NCBI GenBank assembly: GCA_903839865.1
Contig: CAIMEE010000525.1
Coordinates: 27,503 to 91,502, forward strand
Direction: 5' to 3'
DNA: 64,000 bases
Source of the DNA: Enhydrobacter aerosaccus
Lineage (GTDB): Bacteria; Pseudomonadota; Alphaproteobacteria; Reyranellales; Reyranellaceae
Shown: positions 1 through 9,183 of the stretch, piece after piece
How the letters are laid out: every line of letters begins with the position of its first letter
Numbering within the stretch: position 1 is the first letter of the stretch
Translations under genes and position numbers: made by a program
Notes under the pieces: generated by a model
Database searches by the model: none
What the model was told of the DNA's origin: nothing
What the model saw: only the letters and a program-made list of their open reading frames with translations

Positions 1-5
1 AACAG

Positions 6-320
6 GTGCTGCACGCCCAAGCCAAACCGCCCGCCTATGTGATCGGCGAGATCGACATCCGCGATGCCGCCGGTCTCGACAAGGAATATGTGCCGCCCGC
101 CGCCAAGGCCGTGATCGACGGCGGCGGCAAGTATCTCGCGCGCGGCGACACGGGCGTGGCGTTCTACGGCGCGCCGCCCAGGCGGCTGGCGATCATGCAG
201 TTCGAGAACGTGGAGAAGGCGGAGGCTGCGTTCCGCTCGAAGGCCTACACCGACGCCAAGCTGCTGGGCGACAAGTACGCCACCTTCCGCGTCTACGCGA
301 TCGAGGGATTGCCGCAATAA
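6..320 (+). CDS. DUF1330 family protein (start may lie upstream of window)
   Basis: Small ferredoxin-like-fold pattern (YVIGEIDIRDAAGLDKEY..RLAIMQFENVEKAEAAF) typical of DUF1330. Confidence 0.75.
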   Translation: MLHAQAKPPAYVIGEIDIRDAAGLDKEYVPPAAKAVIDGGGKYLARGDTGVAFYGAPPRRLAIMQFENVEKAEAAFRSKAYTDAKLLGDKYATFRVYAIEGLPQ

Positions 321-325
321 AGATG

Positions 326-407
326 AAGGATCCCTCACTTCGTTCGGGATGACAGGGTGCGCTCGTCACGCTGCCCTTTGTCATCCCGAGCGGAGCGAGG
401 GATCTTT
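326..407. repeat. Inverted pair of the TCATCCCGAGCGNAGCGAGGGATC dispersed repeat
   Basis: Arms 326-354 and 379-407 are near-perfect reverse complements; same unit recurs at 9184-9256. Confidence 0.85.
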
Positions 408-410
408 CCC

Positions 411-1373
411 TTACGGCTGCGCCAGCATGTTCACGCGCTTTAGGTTCGCGCGTTCGATCTTGTCCTGCTCGCGCGCGGCTTTGTCGTAGGCGGCGGTGTC
501 GAGATAGAGCGTCGGCATGTTGTAGGTCGCCATCACCGCCTGGACCTCGGGCGAGAACAGCGCGTCCTTCATGGCGTCATGCAAGGTCTTCACGATCGCC
601 GGGTCCATGCCCTTGGGGCCGCACACGCCGTAGGGCGAGTTCACGACCAGATCGATGCCGGCCTCGGTGAGCGTGCGCACGTCGGGGAACAGCGGCATGC
701 GGCGCGAGCCCCACACCACCAGCAACTTGAACTTGCCGCTTTGCACCAGCGGGATCCAGCCGCTCGCGTCGGCGATGGCGTCGATCTGGCTGCCGAGCAG
801 GCCGTTGTAGAGGTCGCCGCCGCCCTTGTAGGGCACGTGGGTCATCTCGACGCCCAGCCGTTGTTGAAGGTCGACCATCACCAGGTTCTGGATCGAGGCC
901 TGGCCGAACGTGCCGTAGGTCAGCTTGCCGGGCTTGGCCTTGGCCTCGGCGATGAACTCCTCGAACGTCTTCCACGGCGCATCGGCGCGCACGACGATGC
1001 CGTGCACCGAGCCCGAGAGCTGGATGATGAAGGTGAAGTCCGCGAGCGGATCGTACGGCGGCTTGTCGGCCATCATGGCGGCGCGGAACGTGCCGGTGTG
1101 GATCTGGCCCAGCGTGTAGCCGTCGGGCTTGGCATCCTTCAGCGCCACGCCGCTCAGCGAGGCGTTGGCGCCGGGCTTGTTGTCGGGAACCATCGACTGG
1201 CCCAGCCGCTTGCCGGTCTGCTCGGCCATCACGCGCAGGAAGGCGTCGGCGGAAGCACCGGGCGGCCACGGGATCACCAGCTTGATCGGCCGGTTGGGAA
1301 AGCCGCCGCTCTGCGCGTGCGCGATCGAGGGCACGGCGAGCGCAGACAGAAGAAGAGTACGGCGTGCGATCAC
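411..1373 (-). CDS. Bug/TctC family tripartite tricarboxylate transporter substrate-binding protein
   Basis: Signal peptide, then FPNRPIKLVIPWPPGASADAFLRVMAEQ; GTG start overlaps upstream stop (GTGA). Confidence 0.88.
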   Translation of the reverse strand: MIARRTLLLSALAVPSIAHAQSGGFPNRPIKLVIPWPPGASADAFLRVMAEQTGKRLGQSMVPDNKPGANASLSGVALKDAKPDGYTLGQIHTGTFRAAMMADKPPYDPLADFTFIIQLSGSVHGIVVRADAPWKTFEEFIAEAKAKPGKLTYGTFGQASIQNLVMVDLQQRLGVEMTHVPYKGGGDLYNGLLGSQIDAIADASGWIPLVQSGKFKLLVVWGSRRMPLFPDVRTLTEAGIDLVVNSPYGVCGPKGMDPAIVKTLHDAMKDALFSPEVQAVMATYNMPTLYLDTAAYDKAAREQDKIERANLKRVNMLAQP

Positions 1374-2041
1374 TTGTCCATCTCCGCGCTGGCGATCAAC
1401 CATGGCTCGTTCCTGGCGGCGTCGACCCACTCCTTCATCGGAGCGTAGCCCATCACCGCCGTGCAGTAGGCCTCGGCGTCGCTGTCGAGCTGCACGCCGT
1501 AGGTGCGCAAGCGCGTCACCACCGGGGCGAACATCGCATCGGCCGTCCCGAAGGTGCCGAACAGGAAGCCGTCGTCCTTGGGGAAGGCGCCGCCGAAGCG
1601 CTTGCGGCAGTCGCGCCACAGGCCGGTGATGCGCTCGATGTCGGCGCGCACCGCGGGCGTCATGCCCTTGCCCGGATAGGACGAGCGGATGTTCATCGGC
1701 ATGTTCTGGCGCAGCTCGGCGAAGCCCGCATGCATTTCGGCCGAGATCGACCGCGCGTGCGCCCGGGCCGACTGCGACGACGGCCACAGGATCGCCTCGG
1801 GCTTGAGATCGTTGAGATATTCCGCGATCGCCAGCGACTCCCAGATCGCGAGGCCCTTGTGCACCAGCACCGGCACCTTGCCGGCGGGCGAGTGCTTCTT
1901 GATCGACGTCGCCGTGTCCGGCAGGTCGAGCGGGATCATGATCTCGTCGAACTCAATTCCTGCCGCCTTGGCCATCAGCCAGCCGCGCAACGACCAGGAA
2001 GAGTAGTTCTTGTTGCCGATCACCAGCGTGAATTCGGCCAT
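1370..2041 (-). CDS. Glutathione S-transferase family protein
   Basis: N-terminal thioredoxin-like domain FTLVIGNKNYSSWSLRGWL..ESLAIAEYL. Confidence 0.88.
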   Translation of the reverse strand: MAEFTLVIGNKNYSSWSLRGWLMAKAAGIEFDEIMIPLDLPDTATSIKKHSPAGKVPVLVHKGLAIWESLAIAEYLNDLKPEAILWPSSQSARAHARSISAEMHAGFAELRQNMPMNIRSSYPGKGMTPAVRADIERITGLWRDCRKRFGGAFPKDDGFLFGTFGTADAMFAPVVTRLRTYGVQLDSDAEAYCTAVMGYAPMKEWVDAARNEPWLIASAEMDK

Positions 2042-2129
2042 GCATACCCCTCATAGGACTGTTGCCTTGCCAGGATGGCACTTTGCCCGGCAATCTTGCC
2101 TCTTGCACTACAGTTTGGTGAGCCTGTCC

Positions 2130-3506
2130 ATGTCGTTGCCCTTTGTCGACCGTTCTTCTTCTTCGCTTCCCGTGCAGTTTGTGCTCCAGCCGAAGTGGCG
2201 GACGTGGCTGAAGGACCAGAGCGCGGCGCAGCGCGGCTGGATCGAATCGACAGGTGTGTCGGGCAATGCGGGCGATCTTGTCATCCTGCCCGGCCGCGAC
2301 GGCAAGGCCGCCGGTGCCGTGCTGGTGATCTCCGCCAGGCCCTCGTTGTGGGACTTCGGTGCGCTGGGAACCAAGCTGCCCGCCGGCACGTGGAAGCTCG
2401 GTGACACCGCGCCGGTCTCCGCGACCGATGCCGCCGTCGCGATCGGCCTCGGCCTGTGGACGTTCGAACGCTACAAGGGAAAGAAGAGCAAGCCGTCGGC
2501 CAAGTTCCTGTGGCCGGCCGGTGCCGACAAGACCCGCGCGACCGCGATGATCGAAGCGATCTCGATGGCGCGCAATCTCATCACCACGCCGTCGTCCGAC
2601 ATGGGCCCGGCCGATCTCGCCGCTGCCGCGCAGGAGATGGCGAAGAAGTTCAAGGCGAAGATCTCCGTCATCGTGGGCGACGACCTTCTCAAGAAGAACT
2701 ACCCGACAATCCATGCCGTGGGCCGCGCCAGCGTGCGTGCGCCGCGCCTGATCGATCTCACCTGGGGCAACCCGAAGGATCCCAAGGTGACGCTGGTCGG
2801 CAAGGGCGTGTGCTTCGACACCGGCGGCCTCGATCTCAAGCCCGCGTCGGGCATGCTCAACATGAAGAAGGACATGGGCGGCGCCGCCACCGTGATGGCC
2901 GTGGCCGCGATGGTGATGGCGTGCAAGCTGCCGGTGCGCCTGCGCCTGCTCGTGCCCGCGGTCGAGAACAGCGTGGCGGGCAACGCCTTCCGCCCGCTCG
3001 ACGTGATCACGACGCGGGCCGGCATCACGGTCGAAGTCGGCAACACCGACGCCGAAGGCCGCCTGATCCTGTGCGATGCGTTGACCGAAGGCGCGTCGGA
3101 GAAGCCCAGCATGATGGTCGACTGCGCCACGCTGACGGGCGCTGCGCGCGTGTCGCTCGGCCCCGACCTGCCGGCGCTGTTCTGCAACGACGACACGCTG
3201 GCCGACGGGCTGATCGCGACCGGCACCGAGGTCGCCGACCCGATGTGGCGCATGCCGCTCTACCAGCCCTATCGCTCGATGTACGCCAGCAAGGTGGCCG
3301 ACGTGAACAACGTGGCGACCAGCCCGTTCGGCGGCGCCATCATCGCGGCACTTTATCTGCAGGAATTCGTGCCCGACGACGTGCCGTGGGCGCATTTCGA
3401 CATGATGGGCTGGAACAATGCGTCGCGCCCGGGCCGCCCGGAAGGCGGCGAGGCCCAGACCGCCCGTGCTATCTTCACGACCATCGAAAAGAGGGTGACC
3501 CGATGA
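2130..3506 (+). CDS. Leucyl aminopeptidase family protein (M17)
   Basis: M17 signature NTDAEGRLILCDAL and GKGVCFDTGGLDLKP. Confidence 0.92.
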   Translation: MSLPFVDRSSSSLPVQFVLQPKWRTWLKDQSAAQRGWIESTGVSGNAGDLVILPGRDGKAAGAVLVISARPSLWDFGALGTKLPAGTWKLGDTAPVSATDAAVAIGLGLWTFERYKGKKSKPSAKFLWPAGADKTRATAMIEAISMARNLITTPSSDMGPADLAAAAQEMAKKFKAKISVIVGDDLLKKNYPTIHAVGRASVRAPRLIDLTWGNPKDPKVTLVGKGVCFDTGGLDLKPASGMLNMKKDMGGAATVMAVAAMVMACKLPVRLRLLVPAVENSVAGNAFRPLDVITTRAGITVEVGNTDAEGRLILCDALTEGASEKPSMMVDCATLTGAARVSLGPDLPALFCNDDTLADGLIATGTEVADPMWRMPLYQPYRSMYASKVADVNNVATSPFGGAIIAALYLQEFVPDDVPWAHFDMMGWNNASRPGRPEGGEAQTARAIFTTIEKRVTR

Positions 3507-4027
3507 CAACTGCAACGCTCGACAAGCCGTACACGCTCGAAGCACTCGCCTCCGACATCAAGGCCGCGCTCAAGGCCGATCCCGGCCGCGGCGGCAAGGA
3601 AGCCGTGTGCAAGCTCGTCTCGAAGGTGCTGCTCGACAAGGCGTTCGTGGCCAAGCACCTCACGCCCGAGCAGTGCAAGCCCCGCAAGGTGCTTTATGAA
3701 GATGCCGAGACAGGCTTCTGCATCTGTGGCCACGTCTACATGAAGCCCGCCAAGGGCGAGCCGCACGATCACGGCTCGAGCTGGGCGATCTATGGCCTGG
3801 CCGAAGGCGACACCGAGATGGTCGACTGGGAGATCGTGAAGAAGGCCGAGGGCGACCAGCCCAACCTGGTGAAGGCGGTGCGCTCCTACACGCTGAAGCC
3901 CGGCGACTCGCACTTCTACGATGTCCACGACATCCACTCGCCCAACCGCGAGACCGTGACCAAGCTTGTCCGAATCGAAGGCGCCAACCTCGACCGCATC
4001 AAGCGCTCGAACATCAAGGCGGCGTAA
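3503..4027 (+). CDS. Cysteine dioxygenase-like cupin protein
   Basis: Cupin metal motif GEPHDHGSSWAIYGLAEGDTE; ATGA overlap with upstream gene. Confidence 0.65.
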   Translation: MTTATLDKPYTLEALASDIKAALKADPGRGGKEAVCKLVSKVLLDKAFVAKHLTPEQCKPRKVLYEDAETGFCICGHVYMKPAKGEPHDHGSSWAIYGLAEGDTEMVDWEIVKKAEGDQPNLVKAVRSYTLKPGDSHFYDVHDIHSPNRETVTKLVRIEGANLDRIKRSNIKAA

Positions 4028-4038
4028 GCACGTCACCT

Positions 4039-4078
4039 GTCTCAGCGTCTCATTCCCCAGGGCGTGAGACGGTGAGAC
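4039..4078. repeat. 40-nt palindromic repeat, copy 1
   Basis: gtctcagcgtctcattccccagggcgtgagacggtgagac; 15-nt arms, 10-nt loop. Confidence 0.9.
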
Positions 4079-4094
4079 GGAAAGTGGTCGTTCG

Positions 4095-4194
4095 CATCCT
4101 TCGAGACGGCCCTGCGGGCCTCCTCAGGATGAGGATTTTGTTGCTCGATCCACCCAAAACCTCACCCTGAGGAGCGAGCGTCTCGAAGGGTGGG
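4095..4194. repeat. Inverted dispersed repeat (CCTTCGAGACG...CCTCAGG / CCTGAGG...CGTCTCGAAGG)
   Basis: Long imperfect inverted repeat directly after copy 1 of the 40-nt palindrome. Confidence 0.75.
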
Positions 4195-4222
4195 CAACGG
4201 GTGACACAACCCGGAGACACCC

Positions 4223-4918
4223 ATGACCTTCGCCATTTCCGCGCGCTGCCCCGACACCGGGAAATTCGGCGTCGCGATCTCGACGCGGCCGATGGCGGTG
4301 GGGGCGCGCTGTCCGTTCATCGCGCCCGGCGTCGGCGTGGTCGTGACCATGGCCTACACCGATCCGCGGCTGGGACTGCTCGGCCGCCGGCTGCTGGGGC
4401 TCGGCTACTCGGCGCAGAAGGTGCTCGACGAGATGGCCAGCAGCGACCCGAACGTCGAGTACCGCCAGCTCTCGGTGATCGACCGCGATGGCAATGCGGT
4501 GGCGCGCACGGGCCAGCAGAACAAGGACTGGTCCGGCGCCTGCATCGAGCGGAACCTCGTCGCCATGGGCAACGGCCTCGTCTCCGAGCGCACGGCGTCG
4601 GCCATGTTCGACACCTATCGCCGCGCGAGCGATGCCGCCTTCGAGGAACGGCTGATGCGCGCGCTCGAGGCCGGGCGCGACGCGGGCGGCCAGCATGGCG
4701 GCCAGCACTCGGCCAACCTCATCGTCTATTCGAAGCAGGAGTACGCCCTGGTCGACCTGCGCGTCGACGAGCATGCCGAGCCGATCGGCGAGTTGCGCCG
4801 CCTGCACGATCTCTACGCGCCGCAAGCGGTGTACTACGAGCTCCGCCCCTGGCAGCCCGCCGTCATGGGCTCCGAGGCCGAATGGGCCGCGGCACAAGCC
4901 CAGCGCCGCAAACCCTAG
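4223..4918 (+). CDS. DUF1028 domain-containing protein
   Basis: TFAISARCPDTGKFGVAISTRPMAVGARCPF N-terminus typical of DUF1028 (Ntn-hydrolase-like). Confidence 0.88.
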   Translation: MTFAISARCPDTGKFGVAISTRPMAVGARCPFIAPGVGVVVTMAYTDPRLGLLGRRLLGLGYSAQKVLDEMASSDPNVEYRQLSVIDRDGNAVARTGQQNKDWSGACIERNLVAMGNGLVSERTASAMFDTYRRASDAAFEERLMRALEAGRDAGGQHGGQHSANLIVYSKQEYALVDLRVDEHAEPIGELRRLHDLYAPQAVYYELRPWQPAVMGSEAEWAAAQAQRRKP

Positions 4919-4931
4919 GTCGTCCTGGCCG

Positions 4932-5189
4932 TCAGTTGCCCTTCACGTCCGTGGAGGGTCGGGCGACGCCGTTGGGATTGTTGGGATCGGCGTTGAGGCC
5001 GGTGCGGCTGTCGATCGGCTTGTTGTCGGAATTGCGCAGCGGCGCCTTCGACTCCAGGGCGCGTGCTGCGTCGTTCGAGGCCGGCGCACGGGCGCCGGGC
5101 ACGGGCTCGTCGGCCGCGTAGACGGACGGCGTGCAGAACGCCAACAGGCTGAGGCCGGCGAGGGCGGCGGCGGTGCGGATGGGGATCAT
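4932..5189 (-). CDS. Small secreted hypothetical protein
   Basis: MIPIRTAAALAGLSLLAFCTPSVYAAD signal peptide; AAGGAG upstream. Confidence 0.6.
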   Translation of the reverse strand: MIPIRTAAALAGLSLLAFCTPSVYAADEPVPGARAPASNDAARALESKAPLRNSDNKPIDSRTGLNADPNNPNGVARPSTDVKGN

Positions 5190-5263
5190 GACGGACTCCT
5201 TCAAAAGGGTGTCTGGCAAAGCTGTCCGGTTAACGCCCCCCCCGACGGACCCACGTTGCCCCT

Positions 5264-5303
5264 GTCTCACCGTCTCACGCCCTGGGAATTGAGACGGTGA
5301 GAC
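5264..5303. repeat. 40-nt palindromic repeat, copy 2
   Basis: gtctcaccgtctcacgccctgggaattgagacggtgagac. Confidence 0.92.
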
Positions 5304-5381
5304 GCCAGATTCTCTCCTGCGGGAGCCCTCACAGGGCCTGAGTCGGCCCGAGTCTGTCGCACCTAAAACGCACGCCCGCCT

Positions 5382-5446
5382 GCGTTTCAGCTCCAGTAAC
5401 GACCGTAATGGGTGATTCGGGCGAACGCTCGTAGAACCGTACGATG
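5382..5446. repeat. ~65-nt shared element, copy A
   Basis: gcgtttcagctccagtaacgaccgtaatgggtgattcgggcgaacgctcgtagaaccgtacgATG; matches copies at 42802-42866 and 43931-43994. Confidence 0.8.
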
Positions 5447-5962
5447 TCGTTGAACGACGAAATGATACGTGCGTCCCGGTTCGTCCGAGATCCGCGAGTG
5501 GGCGGGCTGTTGGCGAGCCTGGGCCTCACCCAGGGGCCGCCGTTCGGCATCGACTGGGTCGCCTTCCACGGCGTCACCTACGAGCCGGTGCAGGACGGCG
5601 GCGACGCCTGCCTGATCGTGCCGGTGTTCGAGGACGGCTGCCTGGTCGATCTCGCGGCGTGTGCCTATCGCGGCCGCCGGATCGCCACGCGGCGGCACGT
5701 CGGCCTGGCCTTGGGCGAGAGGTTCATCGCCCGGGCCGTAGCGAAGCAGGCACGGCTGCGGTTGTTCGCCGATCCGTGGCGCTGGGTGAGGGCGGGCCGT
5801 CGCGGCGCCGTCGTCCTCGACTGGAGCCGAGCCGCGCTCGTGTTCGACGGCATCCACGAGGTCGACTGCGACGACGCTTCGCTCGCCCGCCGCGTCCACG
5901 CCACCACGCGGCGCATGGCCGACCCGCCGCGTCTCTTCATTCCCAACCGGAGGACTCACTGA
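5444..5962 (+). CDS. Hypothetical protein, partner of downstream ATPase
   Basis: 172 aa ORF, ends 1 nt before the next start codon. Confidence 0.7.
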   Translation: MSLNDEMIRASRFVRDPRVGGLLASLGLTQGPPFGIDWVAFHGVTYEPVQDGGDACLIVPVFEDGCLVDLAACAYRGRRIATRRHVGLALGERFIARAVAKQARLRLFADPWRWVRAGRRGAVVLDWSRAALVFDGIHEVDCDDASLARRVHATTRRMADPPRLFIPNRRTH

Positions 5963-5963
5963 C

Positions 5964-6923
5964 ATGACGACCGACACCGAAGATTACGTCCCGTTCGATC
6001 CGCACACGCCCGACTTCATCCTGCCGCAGCCGCTCAGCGCCACCGAGCTGATGGGCCTCACGCTGCCGCCGCGCGAGCTGCTGCTGGATCCGATCCTGCC
6101 GTCGCGCGGCCTCGCGATGCTCTACGGACCGCGCGGCCTCGGCAAGACGCACGTGGCGCTGGGCATCGCCTGGGCCGCGGCCTCCGGCGAGCGCTTCCTG
6201 AAGTGGCACGCCGAAGTGCCGCGCCGCGTGCTCTATGTCGACGGCGAGATGCCGGCCACCGACATGCAGGAGCGCCTGCGCCTGATCGGCCCCATTCCCA
6301 CGATGCCGCCGCCGCCCGGCCTCAGCTTCCTGCTGGCCGACATGCTGGGACCGGGCATGCCCGACCTCGGCACGCTCGAGGGGCAAGGCGTGCTCGAACG
6401 CACCTGGGGCGAGACGCCGCCCGAGCTGCTGGTGATCGACAATCTCTCCAGCCTGGTCAGCAGCGCGCGCGACAACGACGCCGACGGCTGGTCGATCATG
6501 CAGAACTGGCTGCTGCGCCTGCGCCGGAAAGGCGTCTGCGTGCTGATCGTCCATCACGCCGGCAAGGGCGGCCAGCAGCGCGGCACGTCGCGGCGAGAGG
6601 ACGTGCTCGACGTGGTGATCGCGCTCCGCCGCCCCAGCGACTACGAGCCCAAGGACGGCGCGCGTTTCGAGGTCCATCTCGAGAAGGCGCGCGGCCTCTA
6701 CGGCCCCGTGACCGACCCGTTCGAGGCCCGCCTCCAGCCCGACGCCCTGGGCACTCCGGTCTGGAACTGGGAACCCCTGCGCGACGCCGAATTCGCGCGC
6801 GCCATCGCGTTGTTCAAGGACGGCATCAGCCCCGGCGACGCCGCCGAGGAACTGGGCGTCTCCCGAGCGACCGCCTACCGCCTGAAGAAGAAGGCGATCC
6901 GGGAGGGCCACATCGAGAAGTGA
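5964..6923 (+). CDS. AAA family ATPase, RepA-like helicase type, with C-terminal helix-turn-helix
   Basis: Walker A YGPRGLGKTHVAL, VLYVDGEM, LLVIDNLSSL; C-term GDAAEELGVSRATAYRLKKKA. Confidence 0.82.
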   Translation: MTTDTEDYVPFDPHTPDFILPQPLSATELMGLTLPPRELLLDPILPSRGLAMLYGPRGLGKTHVALGIAWAAASGERFLKWHAEVPRRVLYVDGEMPATDMQERLRLIGPIPTMPPPPGLSFLLADMLGPGMPDLGTLEGQGVLERTWGETPPELLVIDNLSSLVSSARDNDADGWSIMQNWLLRLRRKGVCVLIVHHAGKGGQQRGTSRREDVLDVVIALRRPSDYEPKDGARFEVHLEKARGLYGPVTDPFEARLQPDALGTPVWNWEPLRDAEFARAIALFKDGISPGDAAEELGVSRATAYRLKKKAIREGHIEK

Positions 6924-6930
6924 CCGCCGA

Positions 6931-6970
6931 GTCTCACCGTCTCACTGCCTAGGGAGTGAGACGGTGAGAC
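6931..6970. repeat. 40-nt palindromic repeat, copy 3 (perfect 15-bp arms)
   Basis: gtctcaccgtctcactgcctagggagtgagacggtgagac. Confidence 0.95.
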
Positions 6971-7063
6971 AGTTACTGCCCTTGTAGTTGACCATCCGGA
7001 TCGGTCGTTGAGCCATGCCCAAGTCCTTACTCACAAAAGCCTGAATTCGAATTAACGGCTGCG

Positions 7064-7103
7064 GTCTCACCGTCTCACGCCCTAGCGTTTGAGACGCTGA
7101 GAC
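7064..7103. repeat. 40-nt palindromic repeat, copy 4
   Basis: gtctcaccgtctcacgccctagcgtttgagacgctgagac. Confidence 0.92.
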
Positions 7104-7110
7104 TCCCGCC

Positions 7111-8112
7111 TCAGTTCGCGTCGAGCTTCAGCCCTTCCTTGTCTATGACGCCTTTCCAGAGCGCGATCTGGCTGTCGACGAACTTCTTGAACTCGGCAGG
7201 GGTGCCGTAGTCGGCGTAGCCGGCCATGGTCTTGAAGCGCTCGAGCGTGTCGGGCATCGCCAGCCACTTCTTCATCTCGGCGTTCAGCGACTCGATGATC
7301 GGCGCGGGCGTGCCGGCCGGGGCGAAGACGCCGAACCAGGCGGAGACGTCGAACGGCTTGAGCTCGGGCATGGTCTCGCGGATCGGCATCAGGTTCGGCA
7401 CCATCGGGTTGCGCGCCGCCGAGGTGATGGCGAGCGCGCGGAGTTTGCCCGCGCGCATGAACTCGACGCTCGAGGTCAGGTTGTCGAAGAAGTAGCTGGT
7501 CACGCCCGCGATCAGGTCGTTCAGCGCCGGAGCGGCACCGCGGTACGGCACGTGCGTGGCCTTGGCGCCGGTGAGCTGGAGGAACCAGGCGCCCGAGAGA
7601 TGCGGCGACTGGCCGGTGCCGGAGGAGGCGTAGGAGACCTTGCCGTCCTGGGCCTTCAGCCAGGCCACGAACTCGGGGACCGTCTTGGCCGGGACGGAGG
7701 GATGGACCACCAGCACGTTGGGCGTGGCGATGATGTCGGAGACCGGGATCAGGCTCTCGGGCTTGTAGGGCATGTTGCGGTAGAGCGAGTAGGCGATCGA
7801 CTGCGGGCCGATGTTGCCCAGCAGCAGGGTGTGGCCGTCGGGGGTGGCTTTGGCGACCTCGGCGCTGCCGATCACGCCGCCCGCGCCCGACTTGTTGTCG
7901 ATCACGACCGAGATGCCCCAGGCGGTCTGGAGATACTGGCCGAGCAGCCGGGCGGCCACGTCGGTGGTGCCGCCGGGCGCGGCCGGGACCACGATCCGGA
8001 TGGTCTGGGTCGGTTTCCAGGGCGTCTGGGCGCCGGCGAGGCCGGCCGGCAGCAGCGCCGGTGCAGCCAAAGTTGCCGACAGAACGGTGCGGCGGCTCAG
8101 ATGGTGTTTCAT
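7111..8112 (-). CDS. Bug/TctC family substrate-binding protein
   Basis: WKPTQTIRIVVPAAPGGTTDVAARLL..IDNKSGAGGVIGSAEVAKA. Confidence 0.9.
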   Translation of the reverse strand: MKHHLSRRTVLSATLAAPALLPAGLAGAQTPWKPTQTIRIVVPAAPGGTTDVAARLLGQYLQTAWGISVVIDNKSGAGGVIGSAEVAKATPDGHTLLLGNIGPQSIAYSLYRNMPYKPESLIPVSDIIATPNVLVVHPSVPAKTVPEFVAWLKAQDGKVSYASSGTGQSPHLSGAWFLQLTGAKATHVPYRGAAPALNDLIAGVTSYFFDNLTSSVEFMRAGKLRALAITSAARNPMVPNLMPIRETMPELKPFDVSAWFGVFAPAGTPAPIIESLNAEMKKWLAMPDTLERFKTMAGYADYGTPAEFKKFVDSQIALWKGVIDKEGLKLDAN

Positions 8113-8256
8113 GTTAACTCCCTTTGGTTAATTCATTGCCCGAAGGGTACGCGCGACGCCGTTGCACTGGCAAATTTGCCACATTTCCCGTATCTAGTGG
8201 GCTGCGCGGAAAACCCGGTCCCCCCGACAGTTTGGGCCCGCGCCAAGGAGGAATAT

Positions 8257-9159
8257 GTGAAGAGACGCAGTTTCGTCTCCGGCAGTGCTGCGCTCGCCGC
8301 AGGCACCGTAGTCTCGCCGGCCATCGTCACGTCGCTGTTCGCGACCCGCGCCCATGCCGCCGCCAGCATCAAGCCGATCAGCTGGGACGTCACCCCGCCC
8401 ACCGACAGCCGCGAGAACTTCATCGCCTGGGGCCGCGGCCGTGGCGAGGATCCCAAGTTCCTGGGCGAACGCTGGGACCGCTTCCAGGCCCTGGTGAAGA
8501 ACAAGGACCTGTGGGGCGCCGCCACCATCCGCGCCTTCCTGCTGACGCCGCGCGAGGAATTCGCCTCGGTCAATCCGGCCATTCACAAGCGCGCCTACGA
8601 GCATAACTTCCTGGACATTGGCTACGGCGTCACCATGTCCGGCCCGCACATCCAGGGCCGCATGACCAACGTCATCGACGTGCAGCGCACCGACAAGGTG
8701 CTCGAGATCGGCACCGGCTCGGGCTGCCAGTCGGGCTACATCGCCAACCTCACCCCCAATTCCTACACGATCGAGATCATCAAGCCGCTCGCCGACCGCA
8801 CACGCGGCCTCTACGACAAGCTGATCGACAAGGGCTACACCGAGTTCCAGCACGTCCACACCAAGCAGGCGGACGGCTACTACGGCTGGGAAGAGGCCGG
8901 TCCCTTCGACAAGATCATCGTGACCTGCGGCATCGACCATGTGCCGCCGCCCTTGCTCCAGCAGCTGAAGTCGGGCGGCGTGATGGTGATCCCGGTCGGA
9001 CCGCCGGGCGCCCAGCGCGTCATCAAGATCGCCAAGACGCAGGCCGCCGACGGCTCGATCACGACGTCGCGCGAGGACATCTACGGCGGCAAGATCGTCC
9101 CGTTCGTGCCCTTCACCAAGCTCGAAGGCGACAAGATCGTCGGCAGCCATAACCGCTGA
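8257..9159 (+). CDS. Protein-L-isoaspartate O-methyltransferase-like protein with Tat signal
   Basis: VKRRSFVSGSAALAAGTVVSPAIV leader; VLEIGTGSGCQSGYIANL SAM motif; GTG start after AAGGAGG. Confidence 0.8.
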   Translation: MKRRSFVSGSAALAAGTVVSPAIVTSLFATRAHAAASIKPISWDVTPPTDSRENFIAWGRGRGEDPKFLGERWDRFQALVKNKDLWGAATIRAFLLTPREEFASVNPAIHKRAYEHNFLDIGYGVTMSGPHIQGRMTNVIDVQRTDKVLEIGTGSGCQSGYIANLTPNSYTIEIIKPLADRTRGLYDKLIDKGYTEFQHVHTKQADGYYGWEEAGPFDKIIVTCGIDHVPPPLLQQLKSGGVMVIPVGPPGAQRVIKIAKTQAADGSITTSREDIYGGKIVPFVPFTKLEGDKIVGSHNR

Positions 9160-9183
9160 TGCGGTGTGCCGACCAGAGCAGTT

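Noticed and set aside
5329-5577. 82-aa minus-strand ORF through element copy A
   Set aside because: Antisense to the 5444 gene start; no conserved counterpart in copies B and C.
4039-7103. CRISPR array from repeated palindromes
   Set aside because: Only four copies, spacings of about 1.2 kb, 1.6 kb and 93 nt with genes in between, and no cas genes.
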